From positions 7,192,001-7,256,000 of the forward strand of contig CM082598.2 in NCBI GenBank assembly GCA_040954595.2: a DNA stretch of 64,000 nt. Direction: 5' to 3'. The notes below the pieces were generated by a model, which ran no database searches, had not been told where the DNA came from, and saw only the letters and a list, made by a program, of their open reading frames with translations. This DNA is from Balanoglossus misakiensis (taxonomy: Eukaryota > Hemichordata). Position 1 is the first letter of the stretch. Every line of letters begins with the position of its first letter. Both the position numbers and the translations under genes were made by a program. Below, one piece after another: positions 1 through 13,632 of the stretch.

Positions 1-404
1 GATTTTCATGATCCATAAGCCATGTTTTTTTTTCAAAAATTGACGAAACTTTGAGATTTTGCAAAGTTGAAAAATTTTCATATTTTGATGATTTTTAACC
101 CATGATTTTTTTCAATAATTGACGAAATTTTTAGAGATTTTGCAAAGTAGAAAAATTTTCATTTTTTGATGATTTTCATGATCTATAACCAATGATTTTT
201 TTCAAATATTGACGAAATTTTGAGATTTTGCAAAGTTCTAAAATTGTAATTTTTTCATGACTTTCAACCCATAATTTTTTTTCAAAAATTTACGAAATTT
301 TGAGATTTTGCAAAGTCGAAAAAATTGTCAAATTTTGATGATTTTCAACCCATGATTTTTTTCAATAATTGACGAAATTTTGAGATTTTGCAATATCTAA
401 AAAA

Positions 405-3205
405 TTGTCCTTTTTTGATGATTTTCATGATCTATAACCTATGTTTTTTTTTAACAATTAACGAAATTTCGAGATTTTGCAAAGTTGAAAAATTGTCATT
501 TTTTGATGATTTTTAACCCATGATTTTTTTCAAAAATTGACGAAATTTTTTGAGATTTTGCAAACTTCTAAAATTGTAATTTTTTATGACTCTCAACCCA
601 TGATTTTTTTCCAAAATTTACGACATTTTGAGATTTTGCAAAGTCGATAAATTGTCATTTTTTGATGATTTTTAACCCATGATTTTTTTCAAAAATTGAC
701 GACATTTTGAGATTTTGCAAAGTTGAAAAATTGTCAGTTTTTGAGGATTTTCAACCCATGATTTTTTTCAATAATTGACGAAATTTTTTGAGATTTTGCA
801 AAGTTGAAAAATTGTCATTTTTTGATGATTTTCATGATCTATAACCAATGATTTTTTTTCAAATATTGACGAAATTTTGAGATTTTGCAAAGTTCTAAAA
901 TTGTCATTTTTTCATGACTCTCAACCCATGATTTTTTTCCAAAATTTACGACATTTTGAGATTTTGCAAAGTCGATAAATTGTCAGTTTTTGAGGATTTT
1001 CAACCCATGATTTTTTCCAACAATTGACGAAATTTTTTGAGATTTTGCAAAGTTGAAAAATTGTCATTTTTTGATGATTTTTCATGATCTATAACCAATG
1101 ATTTTTTTCAAATATTGACGAAATTTTGAGATTTTGCAAAGTTCTAAAATTGTCATTTTTTCATGACTTTCAACCCATGATTTTTTTCAAAAATTGACGA
1201 AATTTTGAGATTTTGCAAAGTTGAAAAATTGTCATTTTTTGATGATTTTCATGATCTATAACCAATGATTTTTTTCAAATATTGACGAAATTTTGAGATT
1301 TTGCAAAGTTCTAAAATTGTCATTTTTTCATGACTTTCAACCCATGATTTTTTTCAAAAATTGACGAAATTTTGAGATTTTGCAAAGTTGAAAAATTGTC
1401 ATTTTTTGATGATTTTTAACCCATGATTTTTTTCAAAAATTGACGAAATTTTGAGATTTTTCAAAGTTGAAAAATTGTCATTTTTTGATTATTTTCAACC
1501 CATGATTTTTTTTTATTATTGACGAAACTTTTTGAGATTTTGCAAAGTTGAAAAATTGTCATTTTTTGATGATTTTCATGATCTATAACCCATGTTTTTT
1601 TCTTCAGAAATCGACGAAATTTTAAGATTTTGCAAAGTTGAAAAATTGTCATTTTTTGATGATTTTCAACCCATGATTTTTTTCAATAATTGACGAAATT
1701 TTTTGAGATTTTGCAAAGTTGAAAAATTGTCATTTTTTGATGATTTTCATGATCTATAACCAATGATTTTTTTCAAATATTGACATAATTTTGAGATTTT
1801 GCAAAGTTCTAAAATTGTCATTTTTTCATGACTTTCAACCCATGATTTTTTTCAAAAATTGACGAAATTTTGAGATTTTGCAAAGTTCAAAAATTGTCAT
1901 TTTTTGATGATTTTCAACCCATGATTTTTTTCAAATATTGACGAAATTTTGAGATTTTTCAAAGTTGAAAAATTGTCATTTTTTGATGATTTTCAACCTA
2001 TGATTTTTTTCAATAATTGACGAAACTTTTTGAGATTTTGCAAAGTTGAAAAATTGTCATTTTTTGATGATTTTCATGATCTATAACCCATGTTTTTTTC
2101 TTCAGAAATCGACGAAATTTTGAGATTTTGCAAAGTTGAAAAATTGTCATTTTTTGATGATTTTCAACCCATGATTTTTTTCAATAATTGACGAAATTTT
2201 TTGAGATTTTGCAAAGTTGAAAAATTGTCATTTTTTGATGATTTTCATCATTTTTTTCAAATATTGACATAATTTTGAGATTTTGCAAAGTTCTAAAATT
2301 GTCATTTTTTCATGACTTTCAACCCATGATTTTTTTCAAAAATTGACGAAATTTTGAGATTTTGCAAAGTTGAAAAATTGTCATTTTTTGATGATTTTCA
2401 ACCCATGATTTTTTTCAAATATTGACGAAATTTTGAGATTTTGCAAAGTTGAAAAATTGTCATTTTTTGATGATTTTCAACACATGATTTTTTTCAAAAA
2501 TGGACGAAATTTTGAGATTTTGACAAGTCTAAAAAATTGTCATTTTTTGATGATTTTTAACCCATGATTTTTTTCAATAATTGACAAAATTTTTTGAGAT
2601 GTTGCAAAGTTGAAACATTTTCATTTTTTGATGATTTTCATGATCTATAACCAATGATTTTTTTCAAATATTGACGAAATTTTGAGATTTCGCAAAGTTG
2701 AAAAATTGTCATTTTTTGATGGTTTTCATAAGATATAACCCATGATTATTTTTTTCAAAAATCGACGATTCGCAATGATTTCGCAAATTCGAAAATGTTT
2801 CATTTTTTATGATTTTCATGAGCTATATATAACCCATGATTTTTTTGAATAATTGACGAATTTTATTTAGATTTTGCTAAGTTGAAAAATTGTCATTTTT
2901 TAATGATTTTCATGATCTCTAACCAATGATTTTTTTTAAATATTGACGAAATTTTGAGATTTGCAAAGTTCTAAAATTGTCATTTTTTCATGACTTTCAA
3001 CCCATGATTTTTTTCAAAAATTGACGAAATTTTGAGATTTTGCTAAGTCTAATAAATTGTCATTTTTTGATGATTTTTAACCCATGATTTTTTTCAATAA
3101 TTGACGAAATTTTTTGAGATTTTGCAAAGTTGAAACATTTTCATTTTTTGATGATTTTCATGATCTATAACCAATGATTTTTTTCAAATATTGACGAAAT
3201 TTTGA
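405..3205 (+). repeat. Satellite A higher-order copy 1
   Basis: First of three long near-identical blocks of satellite A. Diagnostic variants such as the shortened 'ttttcatcattttttt' monomer (about 2241), the 'gacaagtctaa' monomer and the 'gagctatatataaccc' monomer (2821) recur in the same order 4742 bp downstream. Block limits are approximate because every monomer resembles the others. Confidence 0.75.
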
Positions 3206-5149
3206 GATTTTGCAAAGTAAAAAATTGTAATTTTTTGGTGATTTTCATGATCTGTAACCCATATTTTTTTTCAGAAATCGACGAAATTTTGAGATTTTGC
3301 AAAGTCAAAAAAATCGTCATTTTTTGATGATTTTCATGATGTATAACCCATGATTTTTTTCAAATATTGACGAAATTTTGAGATTTTGCAAAGTTCTAAA
3401 ATTGTCATTTTTTCATGACTTTCAAGCCATGATTTTTTTCAAAAATTGACGAAATTTTGAGATTTTGCAAAGTAAAAAATTGTAATTTTTTGGTGATTTT
3501 CATGATCTGTAACCCATATTTTTTTTCAGAAATCGACGAAATTTTGAGATTTGCAAAGTTCTAAAATTGTCATTTTTTCATGACTTTCAACCCATGATTT
3601 TTTTCACAAATTGACGAAATTTTGAGATTTTGCTAAGTCTAAAAAATTGTCATTTTTTCATGATTTTAAACCCATGATTTTTTTCAATAATCGACGAAAT
3701 TTTGAGATTTTGCAAAGTTGAAAAATTGTCATTTTTTGATGATTTTCAACACATGATTTTTTTCAAAAATGGACGAAATTTTGAGATTTTTTGCAAAGTT
3801 GAAACATTTTCATTTTTTGATGATTTTCATGATCTGTAACCAATGATTTTTTTCAAATATTGACGAAATTTTGAGATTTCGCAAAGTTGAAAAATTGTCA
3901 TTTTTTGATGGTTTTCATAAGCTATAACCCATGATTATTTTTTTCAAAAATCGACGATTCGCAATGATTTCGCAAATTCGAAAATGTGTCATTTTTTATG
4001 ATTTTCATGAGCTATATATAACCCATGATTTTTTTGAATAATTGACGAATTTTTTTTAGATTTTGCTAAGTTGAAAAATTGTCATTTTTTAATGATTTCC
4101 ATGATCTCTAACCAATGATTTTTTTTAAATATTGACGAAATTTTGAGATTTGCAAAGTTCTAAAATTGTCATTTTTTCATGACTTTCAACCCATGATTTT
4201 TTTCACAAATTGACGAAATTTTGAGATTTTGCTAAGTCTAAAAAAATGTCATTTTTTGATGATTTTAAACCCATGATTTTTTTCAATAATTGGCGAAATT
4301 TTTTGAGATTTTGCAAAGTTGAAACATTTTCATTTTTTGATGATTTTCATGATCTATAACCAATGATTTTTTTCAAATATTGACGAAATTTTGAGATTTT
4401 GCAAAGTTCTAAAATTGTCATTTTTGTCAGGACTTTCAACCCGTGATTTTTTTCAACAATTGACGAAATTTTGAGATTTTGCAAAGTTCTAAAATTGTCA
4501 TTTTTTCATAACTTTCAACCAATGATTTTTTTCAGATATTGACGAAATTTTGAGATTTTGCAAAGTTGAAAAATTGTCATTTTTTGATGATTTTCATGAT
4601 CCATAAGCCATGTTTTTTTTCAAAAATTGACGAAATTTTGAGATTTTTCAAAGTTGAAAAATTGTCATTTTTTGATGATTTTTTTTTATTATTGACGAAA
4701 CTTTTTGAGATTTTGCAAAATTGAAAAATTGTCATTTTTTGATGATTTTCATGATCTATAACCAATGATTTCTTTTTCAAATATTGACGAAATTTTGAGA
4801 TTTTGCAAAGTTCTAAAATTGTCATTTTTTCATGACTTTCAACCCATGATTTTTTTCCAAAATTTACGAAATTTTGAGATTTTGAAAAGTTGAAAAATTG
4901 TCATTTTTTGATGATTTTCAACCCATGATTATTTTCAATAATTGACGAAATTTTGAGATTTTGCAATATCTAAAAAATTGTCATTTTTTGATGATTTTCA
5001 TGATCCATAAGCCATGTTTTTTTGTCAAAAATTGACGAAACTTTGAGATTTTGCAAAGTTGAAAAATTTTCATATTTTGATGATTTTTAACCCATGATTT
5101 TTTTCAATAATTGACGAAATTTTTTGAGATTTTGCAAAGTTAAAAAATT

Positions 5150-7835
5150 GTCCTTTTTTGATGATTTTCATGATCTATAACCTATGTTTTTTTTTTAACA
5201 ATTAACGAAATTTCGAGATTTTGCAAAGTTGAAAAATTGTCATTTTTTGATGATTTTTAACCCATGATTTTTTTCAAAAATTGACGAATTTTTGAGATTT
5301 TGCAAAGTTCTAAAATTGTCATTTTTTTATGACTCTCAACCCATGATTTTTTTCCAAAATTTACGACATTTTGAGATTTTGCAAAGTCGATAAATTGTCA
5401 TTTTTTGATGATTTTTAACCCATGATTTTTTTCAAAAATTGACGAAATTTTGAGATTTTGCAAAGTTGAAAAATTGTCAGTTTTTGAGGATTTTCAACCC
5501 ATGATTTTTTTCAATAATTGACGAAATTTTTTGAGATTTTGCAAAGTTGAAAAATTGTCATTTTTTGATGATTTTCATGATCTATAACCAATGATTTTTT
5601 TTCAAATATTGACGAAATTTTGAGATTTTGCAAAGTTCTAAAATTGTCATTTTTTCATGACTCTCAACCCATGATTTTTTTCCAAAATTTACGACATTTT
5701 GAGATTTTGCAAAGTCGATAAATTGTCAGTTTTTGAGGATTTTCAACCCATGATTTTTTCCAACAATTGACGAAATTTTTTGAGATTTTGCAAAGTTGAA
5801 AAATTGTCATTTTTTGATGATTTTCATGATCTATAACCAATGATTTTTTTCAAATATTGACGAAATTTTGAGATTTTGCAAAGTTCTAAAATTGTCATTT
5901 TTTCATGACTTTCAACCCATGATTTTTTTCAAAAATTGACGAAATTTTGAGATTTTGCAAAGTTGAAAAATTGTCATTTTTTGATGATTTTCATGATCTA
6001 TAACCAATGATTTTTTTCAAATATTGACGAAATTTTGAGATTTTGCAAAGTTCTAAAATTGTCATTTTTTCATGACTTTCAACCCATGATTTTTTTCAAA
6101 AATTGACGAAATTTTGAGATTTTGCAAAGTTGAAAAATTGTCATTTTTTGATGATTTTTAACCCATGATTTTTTTCAAAAATTGACGAAATTTTGAGATT
6201 TTTCAAAGTTGAAAAATTGTCATTTTTTGATGATTTTCAACCCATGATTTTTTTTTATTATTGACGAAACTTTTTGAGATTTTGCAAAGTTGAAAAATTG
6301 TCATTTTTTGATGATTTTCATGATCTATAACCCATGTTTTTTTCTTCAGAAATCGACGAAATTTTAAGATTTTGCAAAGTTGAAAAATTGTCATTTTTTG
6401 ATGATTTTCAACCCATGATTTTTTTCAATAATTGACGAAATTTTTTGAGATTTTGCAAAGTTGAAAAATTGTCATTTTTTGATGATTTTCATGATCTATA
6501 ACCAATGATTTTTTTCAAATATTGACATAATTTTGAGATTTTGCAAAGTTCTAAAATTGTCATTTTTTCATGACTTTCAACCCATGATTTTTTTCAAAAA
6601 TTGACGAAATTTTGAGATTTTGCAAAGTTCAAAAATTGTCATTTTTTGATGATTTTCAACCCATGATTTTTTTCAAATATTGACGAAATTTTGAGATTTT
6701 TCAAAGTTGAAAAATTGTCATTTTTTGATGATTTTCAACCTATGATTTTTTTCAATAATTGACGAAACTTTTTGAGATTTTGCAAAGTTGAAAAATTGTC
6801 ATTTTTTGATGATTTTCATGATCTATAACCCATGTTTTTTTCTTCAGAAATCGACGAAATTTTGAGATTTTGCAAAGTTGAAAAATTGTCATTTTTTGAT
6901 GATTTTCAACCCATGATTTTTTTCAATAATTGACGAAATTTTTTGAGATTTTGCAAAGTTGAAAAATTGTCATTTTTTGATGATTTTCATCATTTTTTTC
7001 AAATATTGACATAATTTTGAGATTTTGCAAAGTTCTAAAATTGTCATTTTTTCATGACTTTCAACCCATGATTTTTTTCAAAAATTGACGAAATTTTGAG
7101 ATTTTGCAAAGTTGAAAAATTGTCATTTTTTGATGATTTTCAACCCATGATTTTTTTCAAATATTGACGAAATTTTGAGATTTTGCAAAGTTGAAAAATT
7201 GTCATTTTTTGATGATTTTCAACACATGATTTTTTTCAAAAATGGACGAAATTTTGAGATTTTGACAAGTCTAAAAAATTGTCATTTTTTGATGATTTTT
7301 AACCCATGATTTTTTTCAATAATTGACAAAATTTTTTGAGATGTTGCACAGTTGAAACATTTTCATTTTTTGATGATTTTCATGATCTATAACCAATGAT
7401 TTTTTTCAAATATTGACGAAATTTTGAGATTTCGCAAAGTTGAAAAATTGTCATTTTTTGATGGTTTTCATAAGATATAACCCATGATTATTTTTTTCAA
7501 AAATCGACGATTCGCAATGATTTCGCAAATTCGAAAATGTTTCATTTTTTATGATTTTCATGAGCTATATATAACCCATGATTTTTTTGAATAATTGACG
7601 AATTTTATTTAGATTTTGCTAAGTTGAAAAATTGTCATTTTTTAATGATTTTCATGATCTCTAACCAATGATTTTTTTTAAATATTGACGAAATTTTGAG
7701 ATTTGCAAAGTTCTAAAATTGTCATTTTTTCATGACTTTCAACCCATGATTTTTTTCAAAAATTGACGAAATTTTGAGATTTTGCTAAGTCTAATAAATT
7801 GTCATTTTTTGATGATTTTTAACCCATGATTTTTT
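5150..7835 (+). repeat. Satellite A higher-order copy 2
   Basis: Second long block, offset +4742 from the first (marker monomers at 6983 and 7563). It diverges from copies 1 and 3 after about 7835, where different monomers follow the 'gctaagtctaataaa' marker. The limits are approximate. Confidence 0.75.
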
Positions 7836-8470
7836 TCAAAAATTGACGAAATTTTTTGAGATTTTGCAAAGTTGAAAAATTGTCATTTTTTGATGATTTT
7901 CAACCCATGATTTCTTTCAATAATTGACGAAATTTTTTGAGATTTTGCAAAGTTGAAAAATTGTCATTTTTTGATGATTTTCATGATCTATACCCAATGA
8001 TTTTTTTTCAAATATTGACGAAATTTTGAGATTTTGCAAAGTTCTAATATTGTCATTTTTTCATGACTCTCAACCCATGATTTTTTTCCAAAATTTACGA
8101 CATTTTGAGATTTTGCAAAGTCGATAAATTGTCAGTTTTTGAGGATTTTCAACCCATGATTTTTTCCAATAATTGACGAAATTTTTTGAGATTTTGCAAA
8201 GTTGAAAAATTGTCATTTTTTGATGATTTTCATGATCTATAACCAATGATTTTTTTCAAATATTGACGAAATTTTGAGATTTTGCAAGTTCTAAAATTGT
8301 CATTTTTTCATGACTTTCAACCCGTGATTTTTTTCCAAAATTTACGAAATTTTGAGATTTTGCAAAGTTGAAAAATTGTCATTTTTTGATGATTTTCAAC
8401 CCATGATTTTTTTCAATAATTGACGAAATTTTGAGATTTTGCAATATCTAAAAAATTGTCATTTTTTGAT

Positions 8471-11270
8471 GATTTTCATGATCCATAAGCCATGTTTTTT
8501 TTTCAAAAATTGACGAAACTATGAGATTTTGCAAAGTTGAAAAATTTTCATATTTTGATGATTTTTAACCCATGATTTTTTTCAATAATTGACGAAATTT
8601 TTAGAGATTTTGCAAAGTAGAAAAATTTTCATTTTTTGATGATTTTCATGATCTATAACCAATGATTTTTTTCAAATATTGACGAAATTTTGAGATTTTG
8701 CAAAGTTCTAAAATTGTAATTTTTTCATGACTTTCAACCCATGATTTTTTTCAATAATTGACGAAATTTTGAGATTTTGCAATATCTAAAAAATTGTCCT
8801 TTTTTGATGATTTTCATGATCTATAACCTATGTTTTTTTTTAACAATTAACGAAATTTCGAGATTTTGCAAAGTTGAAAAATTGTCATTTTTTGATGATT
8901 TTTAACCCATGATTTTTTTCAAAAATTGACGAAATTTTTTGAGATTTTGCAAACTTCTAAAATTGTAATTTTTTATGACTCTCAACCCATGATTTTTTTC
9001 CAAAATTTACGACATTTTGAGATTTTGCAAAGTCGATAAATTGTCATTTTTTGATGATTTTTAACCCATGATTTTTTTCAAAAATTGACGACATTTTGAG
9101 ATTTTGCAAAGTTGAAAAATTGTCAGTTTTTGAGGATTTTCAACCCATGATTTTTTTCAATAATTGACGAAATTTTTTGAGATTTTGCAAAGTTGAAAAA
9201 TTGTCATTTTTTGATGATTTTCATGATCTATAACCAATGATTTTTTTTCAAATATTGACGAAATTTTGAGATTTTGCAAAGTTCTAAAATTGTCATTTTT
9301 TCATGACTCTCAACCCATGATTTTTTTCCAAAATTTACGACATTTTGAGATTTTGCAAAGTCGATAAATTGTCAGTTTTTGAGGATTTTCAACCCATGAT
9401 TTTTTCCAATAATTGACGAAATTTTTTGAGATTTTTCAAAGTTGAAAAATTGTCATTTTTTGATGATTTTCAACCCATGATTTTTTTCAAAAATTGACGA
9501 AATTTTGAGATTTTTCAAAGTTGAAAAATTGTCATTTTTTGATGATTTTCAACCCATGATTTTTTTTTATTATTGACGAAACTTTTTGAGATTTTGCAAA
9601 GTTGAAAAATTGTCATTTTTTGATGATTTTCATGATCTATAACCCATGTTTTTTTCTTCAGAAATCGACGAAATTTTAAGATTTTGCAAAGTTGAAAAAT
9701 TGTCATTTTTTGATGATTTTCAACCCATGATTTTTTTCAATAATTGACGAAATTTTTTGAGATTTTGCAAAGTTGAAAAATTGTCATTTTTTGATGATTT
9801 TCATGATCTATAACCAATGATTTTTTTCAAATATTGACATAATTTTGAGATTTTGCAAAGTTCTAAAATTGTCATTTTTTCATGACTTTCAACCCATGAT
9901 TTTTTTCAAAAATTGACGAAATTTTGAGATTTTGCAAAGTTCAAAAATTGTCATTTTTTGATGATTTTCAACCCATGATTTTTTTCAAATATTGACGAAA
10001 TTTTGAGATTTTTCAAAGTTGAAAAATTGTCATTTTTTGATGATTTTCAACCTATGATTTTTTTCAATAATTGACGAAACTTTTTGAGATTTTGCAAAGT
10101 TGAAAAATTGTCATTTTTTGATGATTTTCATGATCTATAACCCATGTTTTTTTCTTCAGAAATCGACGAAATTTTGAGATTTTGCAAAGTTGAAAAATTG
10201 TCATTTTTTGATGATTTTCAACCCATGATTTTTTTCAATAATTGACGAAATTTTTTGAGATTTTGCAAAGTTGAAAAATTGTCATTTTTTGATGATTTTC
10301 ATCATTTTTTTCAAATATTGACATAATTTTGAGATTTTGCAAAGTTCTAAAATTGTCATTTTTTCATGACTTTCAACCCATGATTTTTTTCAAAAATTGA
10401 CGAAATTTTGAGATTTTGCAAAGTTGAAAAATTGTCATTTTTTGATGATTTTCAACCCATGATTTTTTTCAAATATTGACGAAATTTTGAGATTTTGCAA
10501 AGTTGAAAAATTGTCATTTTTTGATGATTTTCAACACATGATTTTTTTCAAAAATGGACGAAATTTTGAGATTTTGACAAGTCTAAAAAATTGTCATTTT
10601 TTGATGATTTTTAACCCATGATTTTTTTCAATAATTGACAAAATTTTTTGAGATGTTGCAAAGTTGAAACATTTTCATTTTTTGATGATTTTCATGATCT
10701 ATAACCAATGATTTTTTTCAAATATTGACGAAATTTTGAGATTTCGCAAAGTTGAAAAATTGTCATTTTTTGATGGTTTTCATAAGATATAACCCATGAT
10801 TATTTTTTTCTAAAATCGACGATTCGCAATGATTTCGCAAATTCGAAAATGTTTCATTTTTTATGATTTTCATGAGCTATATATAACCCATGATTTTTTT
10901 GAATAATTGACGAATTTTTTTTAGATTTTGCTAAGTTGAAAAATTGTCATTTTTTAATGATTTTCATGATCTCTAACCAATGATTTTTTTTAAATATTGA
11001 CGAAATTTTGAGATTTGCAAAGTTCTAAAATTGTCATTTTTTCATGACTTTCAACCCATGATTTTTTTCAAAAATTGACGAAATTTTGAGATTTTGCTAA
11101 GTCTAATAAATTGTCATTTTTTGATGATTTTTAACCCATGATTTTTTTCAATAATTGACGAAATTTTTTGAGATTTTGCAAAGTTGAAACATTTTCATTT
11201 TTTGATGATTTTCATGATCTATAACCAATGATTTTTTTCAAATATTGACGAAATTTTGAGATTTTGCAAA
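8471..11270 (+). repeat. Satellite A higher-order copy 3
   Basis: Third long block, offset +3312 from the second (marker monomers at 10295 and 10875). Its start at 8471 also matches base 1 of the window ('catgatccataagccatg'). Relative to copy 1 it lacks several monomers, including a loss near 9430 and about one monomer near 8740. This explains why the offset to copy 1 falls from 8470 at its start to 8054 further in. Confidence 0.7.
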
Positions 11271-12526
11271 GTTCTAAAATTGTCATTTTTTCATAACTTT
11301 CAACCAATGATTTTTTTCAAATATTGACGAAATTTTGAGATTTTGCAAAGTTGAAAAATTGTTGATGATTTTCAACACATGATTTTTTTCAAAAATGGAC
11401 GAAATTTTGTGATTTTGCAAAGTTGAAAAATTATCATTTATTGATGACTTTCAACCTATGATTTTTTTCAAATATTGACGAAATTTCGAGATTTTGCAAA
11501 GTTGAAAAATTGTCATTTTTTGATGATTTTCATGTGATATAACCATGATTTGTTTCAAAAATTTACGAAATTTTGAGATTTCGCAAAGTTGAAAAATTGT
11601 CATTTCTTGATGGTTTTCATAAGCTATAACCCATGATTATTTTTTTCAAAAATCGACGATTCGCAATGATTTCGCAAATTCGAAAATGTTTCATTTTTAT
11701 GATTTTCATGAGCTATATATAACCCAATGATATTTTTCAAAAATCGAAGAAATTTTGATATTTAGCATAGTTGAAAAACTGTCATTTTGTGATGATTTGC
11801 ATTACGTATAATCATGATTTTTTTTCAAATATTGACGAAATTTTGAGATTTTGCAAAGTAAAAAATTTCTCATTTTAGGATGATTTTCATGAGCTATATA
11901 CAACCCATGATTTTTTTCAACAATCGACTAATATTTGAGATTTCGCAAAGTCGACAAATCGTCATTTTTTGATGATTTTCAAGAGCTATAAACCCATGAT
12001 TTCTTTCAAAAATCGACGCATTTTTGAGATTTCGCAAAGTCGAAAAATTGCAATTTTTTGATGATTTTCATGACCCATGTTTTTTTCTGAAAATTGACGA
12101 AATTTTGAGATTTTGCATATTCGAAAAAATTGTAATTTTTTGATGATTTTGATGATCTATAACCCATGATTTTTTTTCAAAAATGGACGAATATTTGAGA
12201 TTTCAAAGTAGAATAATTGTCATTTTTGGATGATTTTCAACCCATGAATTTTTGTCAAAAATTTACGAAATTATGAGATTTTGCAAAGTTGAAAAATTGT
12301 CATTTTTTTGATGATTTTCATGAGATATAACCATGATTTTTTTTCAAAAATGGACGAATATTTGAGATTTCGCAAAGTTGAATAATTGTCATTTTTTGAT
12401 GATTTTCAACCCATGAATTTTTGTCAAAAATTTAAGAAATTTTGAGATTTTGCAAAGTTGAAAAATTGTCATTTTTTGATGATTTTCATGAGCTATACTA
12501 TAACCCATGATTTTTATCAAAAATCG

Positions 12527-13590
12527 CGTCATCCATTGCCTATTGGTACTACTCCTGATAGAAAGCCGGTCCCTTCTGCCTCACTGGATCACGACGTCGC
12601 TGATCTATAAGTCGCTTTTTCTCAGCTACAAACCAGTTTCTCCGATCTACTAGGTGAAATTCGCACTCTAAAACCGAAGGCGCCAAATGATGCTAATGTG
12701 TCAAATTTTGATACAATTTTCCCGCCAGCGGCCCCAGTTGACCAGCGCATACCCAACGACGTAGCACAAGTACGCGACCTGATTAAGGCAGACGCGTCTC
12801 TTCAGCAGGAACTACAAGCAACTCAGCGACAGTTCATCCCATCGGCCTTACAAGGACACCAACAACAACAACAACCCCGTGGTAAGTCAAAACGCTATCA
12901 AACAAGAAAGGATAATGCTACTGTTCCCGTCGACTGGCCCCACATGGCAGCTCAACCCAGACCCATCGAATCTGGAAAAGAAATGACATACAACTCCATG
13001 ACCATCAACGAATTCGTCGAAGGCTTCACCTCCATTCTTCTGTCCGAGAATGTCAACGGCACCGAGAAATCACAACGCCTGCGTCACCTGAACTATCTCA
13101 TGAAGTACGCCGCCGTTTACCCGTGGGACGCAGTCCTAAAATACCATGGCGCATACCTACAAGATATATAGAAAGCGGTCGCCGGATTTGGGGTGAAGAA
13201 CCAAGCGACCTGAAGGTAGTTTTCCTCTTCCCCAGAGCAGCCGAAAAGACAAAACGGAAGACAAGATCTCCCACTACCAGTACCGACCAACCCCAATACT
13301 GCTGGGCCTTTAACAATGATGACTCTTGTCAGGACGGCAACAAATGTAAATTTAGTCATGTTTGTAGCGCCTGTCTAAAATTCCGCAACAAATCAGCTGA
13401 TCACAGCAAGGCCAAACGCCCTTTCAACGACCCGGGTACCGCGCCGAGAAGGCCAACCAGAACAAGAGACATGACAATCACGCTAAACCTCAGGTTAGTG
13501 TCAGTTCAGTCACACTGTGTAATACGATGGTTCAAACAGCACAAAATAATGTATCCACAAGAGATATTTCTACTCAAACCACCACTGTAA
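12527..13590 (+). pseudogene. Degenerate gag-like ORF1 of the Ngaro element
   Basis: Remnant of the nucleocapsid-type protein. Coding sequence begins directly at the satellite junction with no start codon, so the N-terminus is lost. Reading the same frame, there is a stop at 12608-12610, then an open stretch ending at a second stop at about 13169-13171. That stretch contains a glutamine run (near 12860) and a conserved-looking segment ending 'KYHGAYLQDI'. The rest is in another frame, open to about 13590. It holds a CCCH-like finger ('CWAFNNDDSCQDGNKCKFSH', near 13300-13360) followed by a second Cys pair, as in nucleic-acid-binding gag proteins of DIRS-order elements. At least two stops and one frame change mean it cannot make a full protein. 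Confidence 0.7.
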
Positions 13591-13632
13591 CTGATTTTAA
13601 CTGCGAAATGCCCTACCACAATCTTTGTAACA

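Larger units (their letters stand above)
1..12526 (+). repeat. AT-rich satellite A array
   Basis: Uninterrupted tandem array of very AT-rich monomers. A short monomer of about 79 bp carries 'ttttcaacccatg' and a longer one of about 88 bp carries 'ttttcatgatctataacc'. Both share the core 'gacgaaattttgagatttt' followed by 'gcaaagttgaaaaattgtc'. The plus strand is T-rich throughout. Copies from about 11600 to 12526 are more diverged and use 'gagctata' variants. The array starts before base 1 and stops abruptly at the Ngaro fragment. Small ORFs inside it are by-products of the repeat and I do not call them genes. Confidence 0.95.

Noticed and set aside
1461-9706. Repeated 63-codon ORFs (1461, 6203, 9515) and an 82-codon ORF at 4577
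   Set aside because: They lie wholly in satellite A and recur only because the satellite recurs; composition is that of the repeat with no domain.
1-12526. CRISPR-like look of regular repeats
   Set aside because: There are no unique spacers; the variable parts are also repeats, and the setting is eukaryotic with no cas genes.
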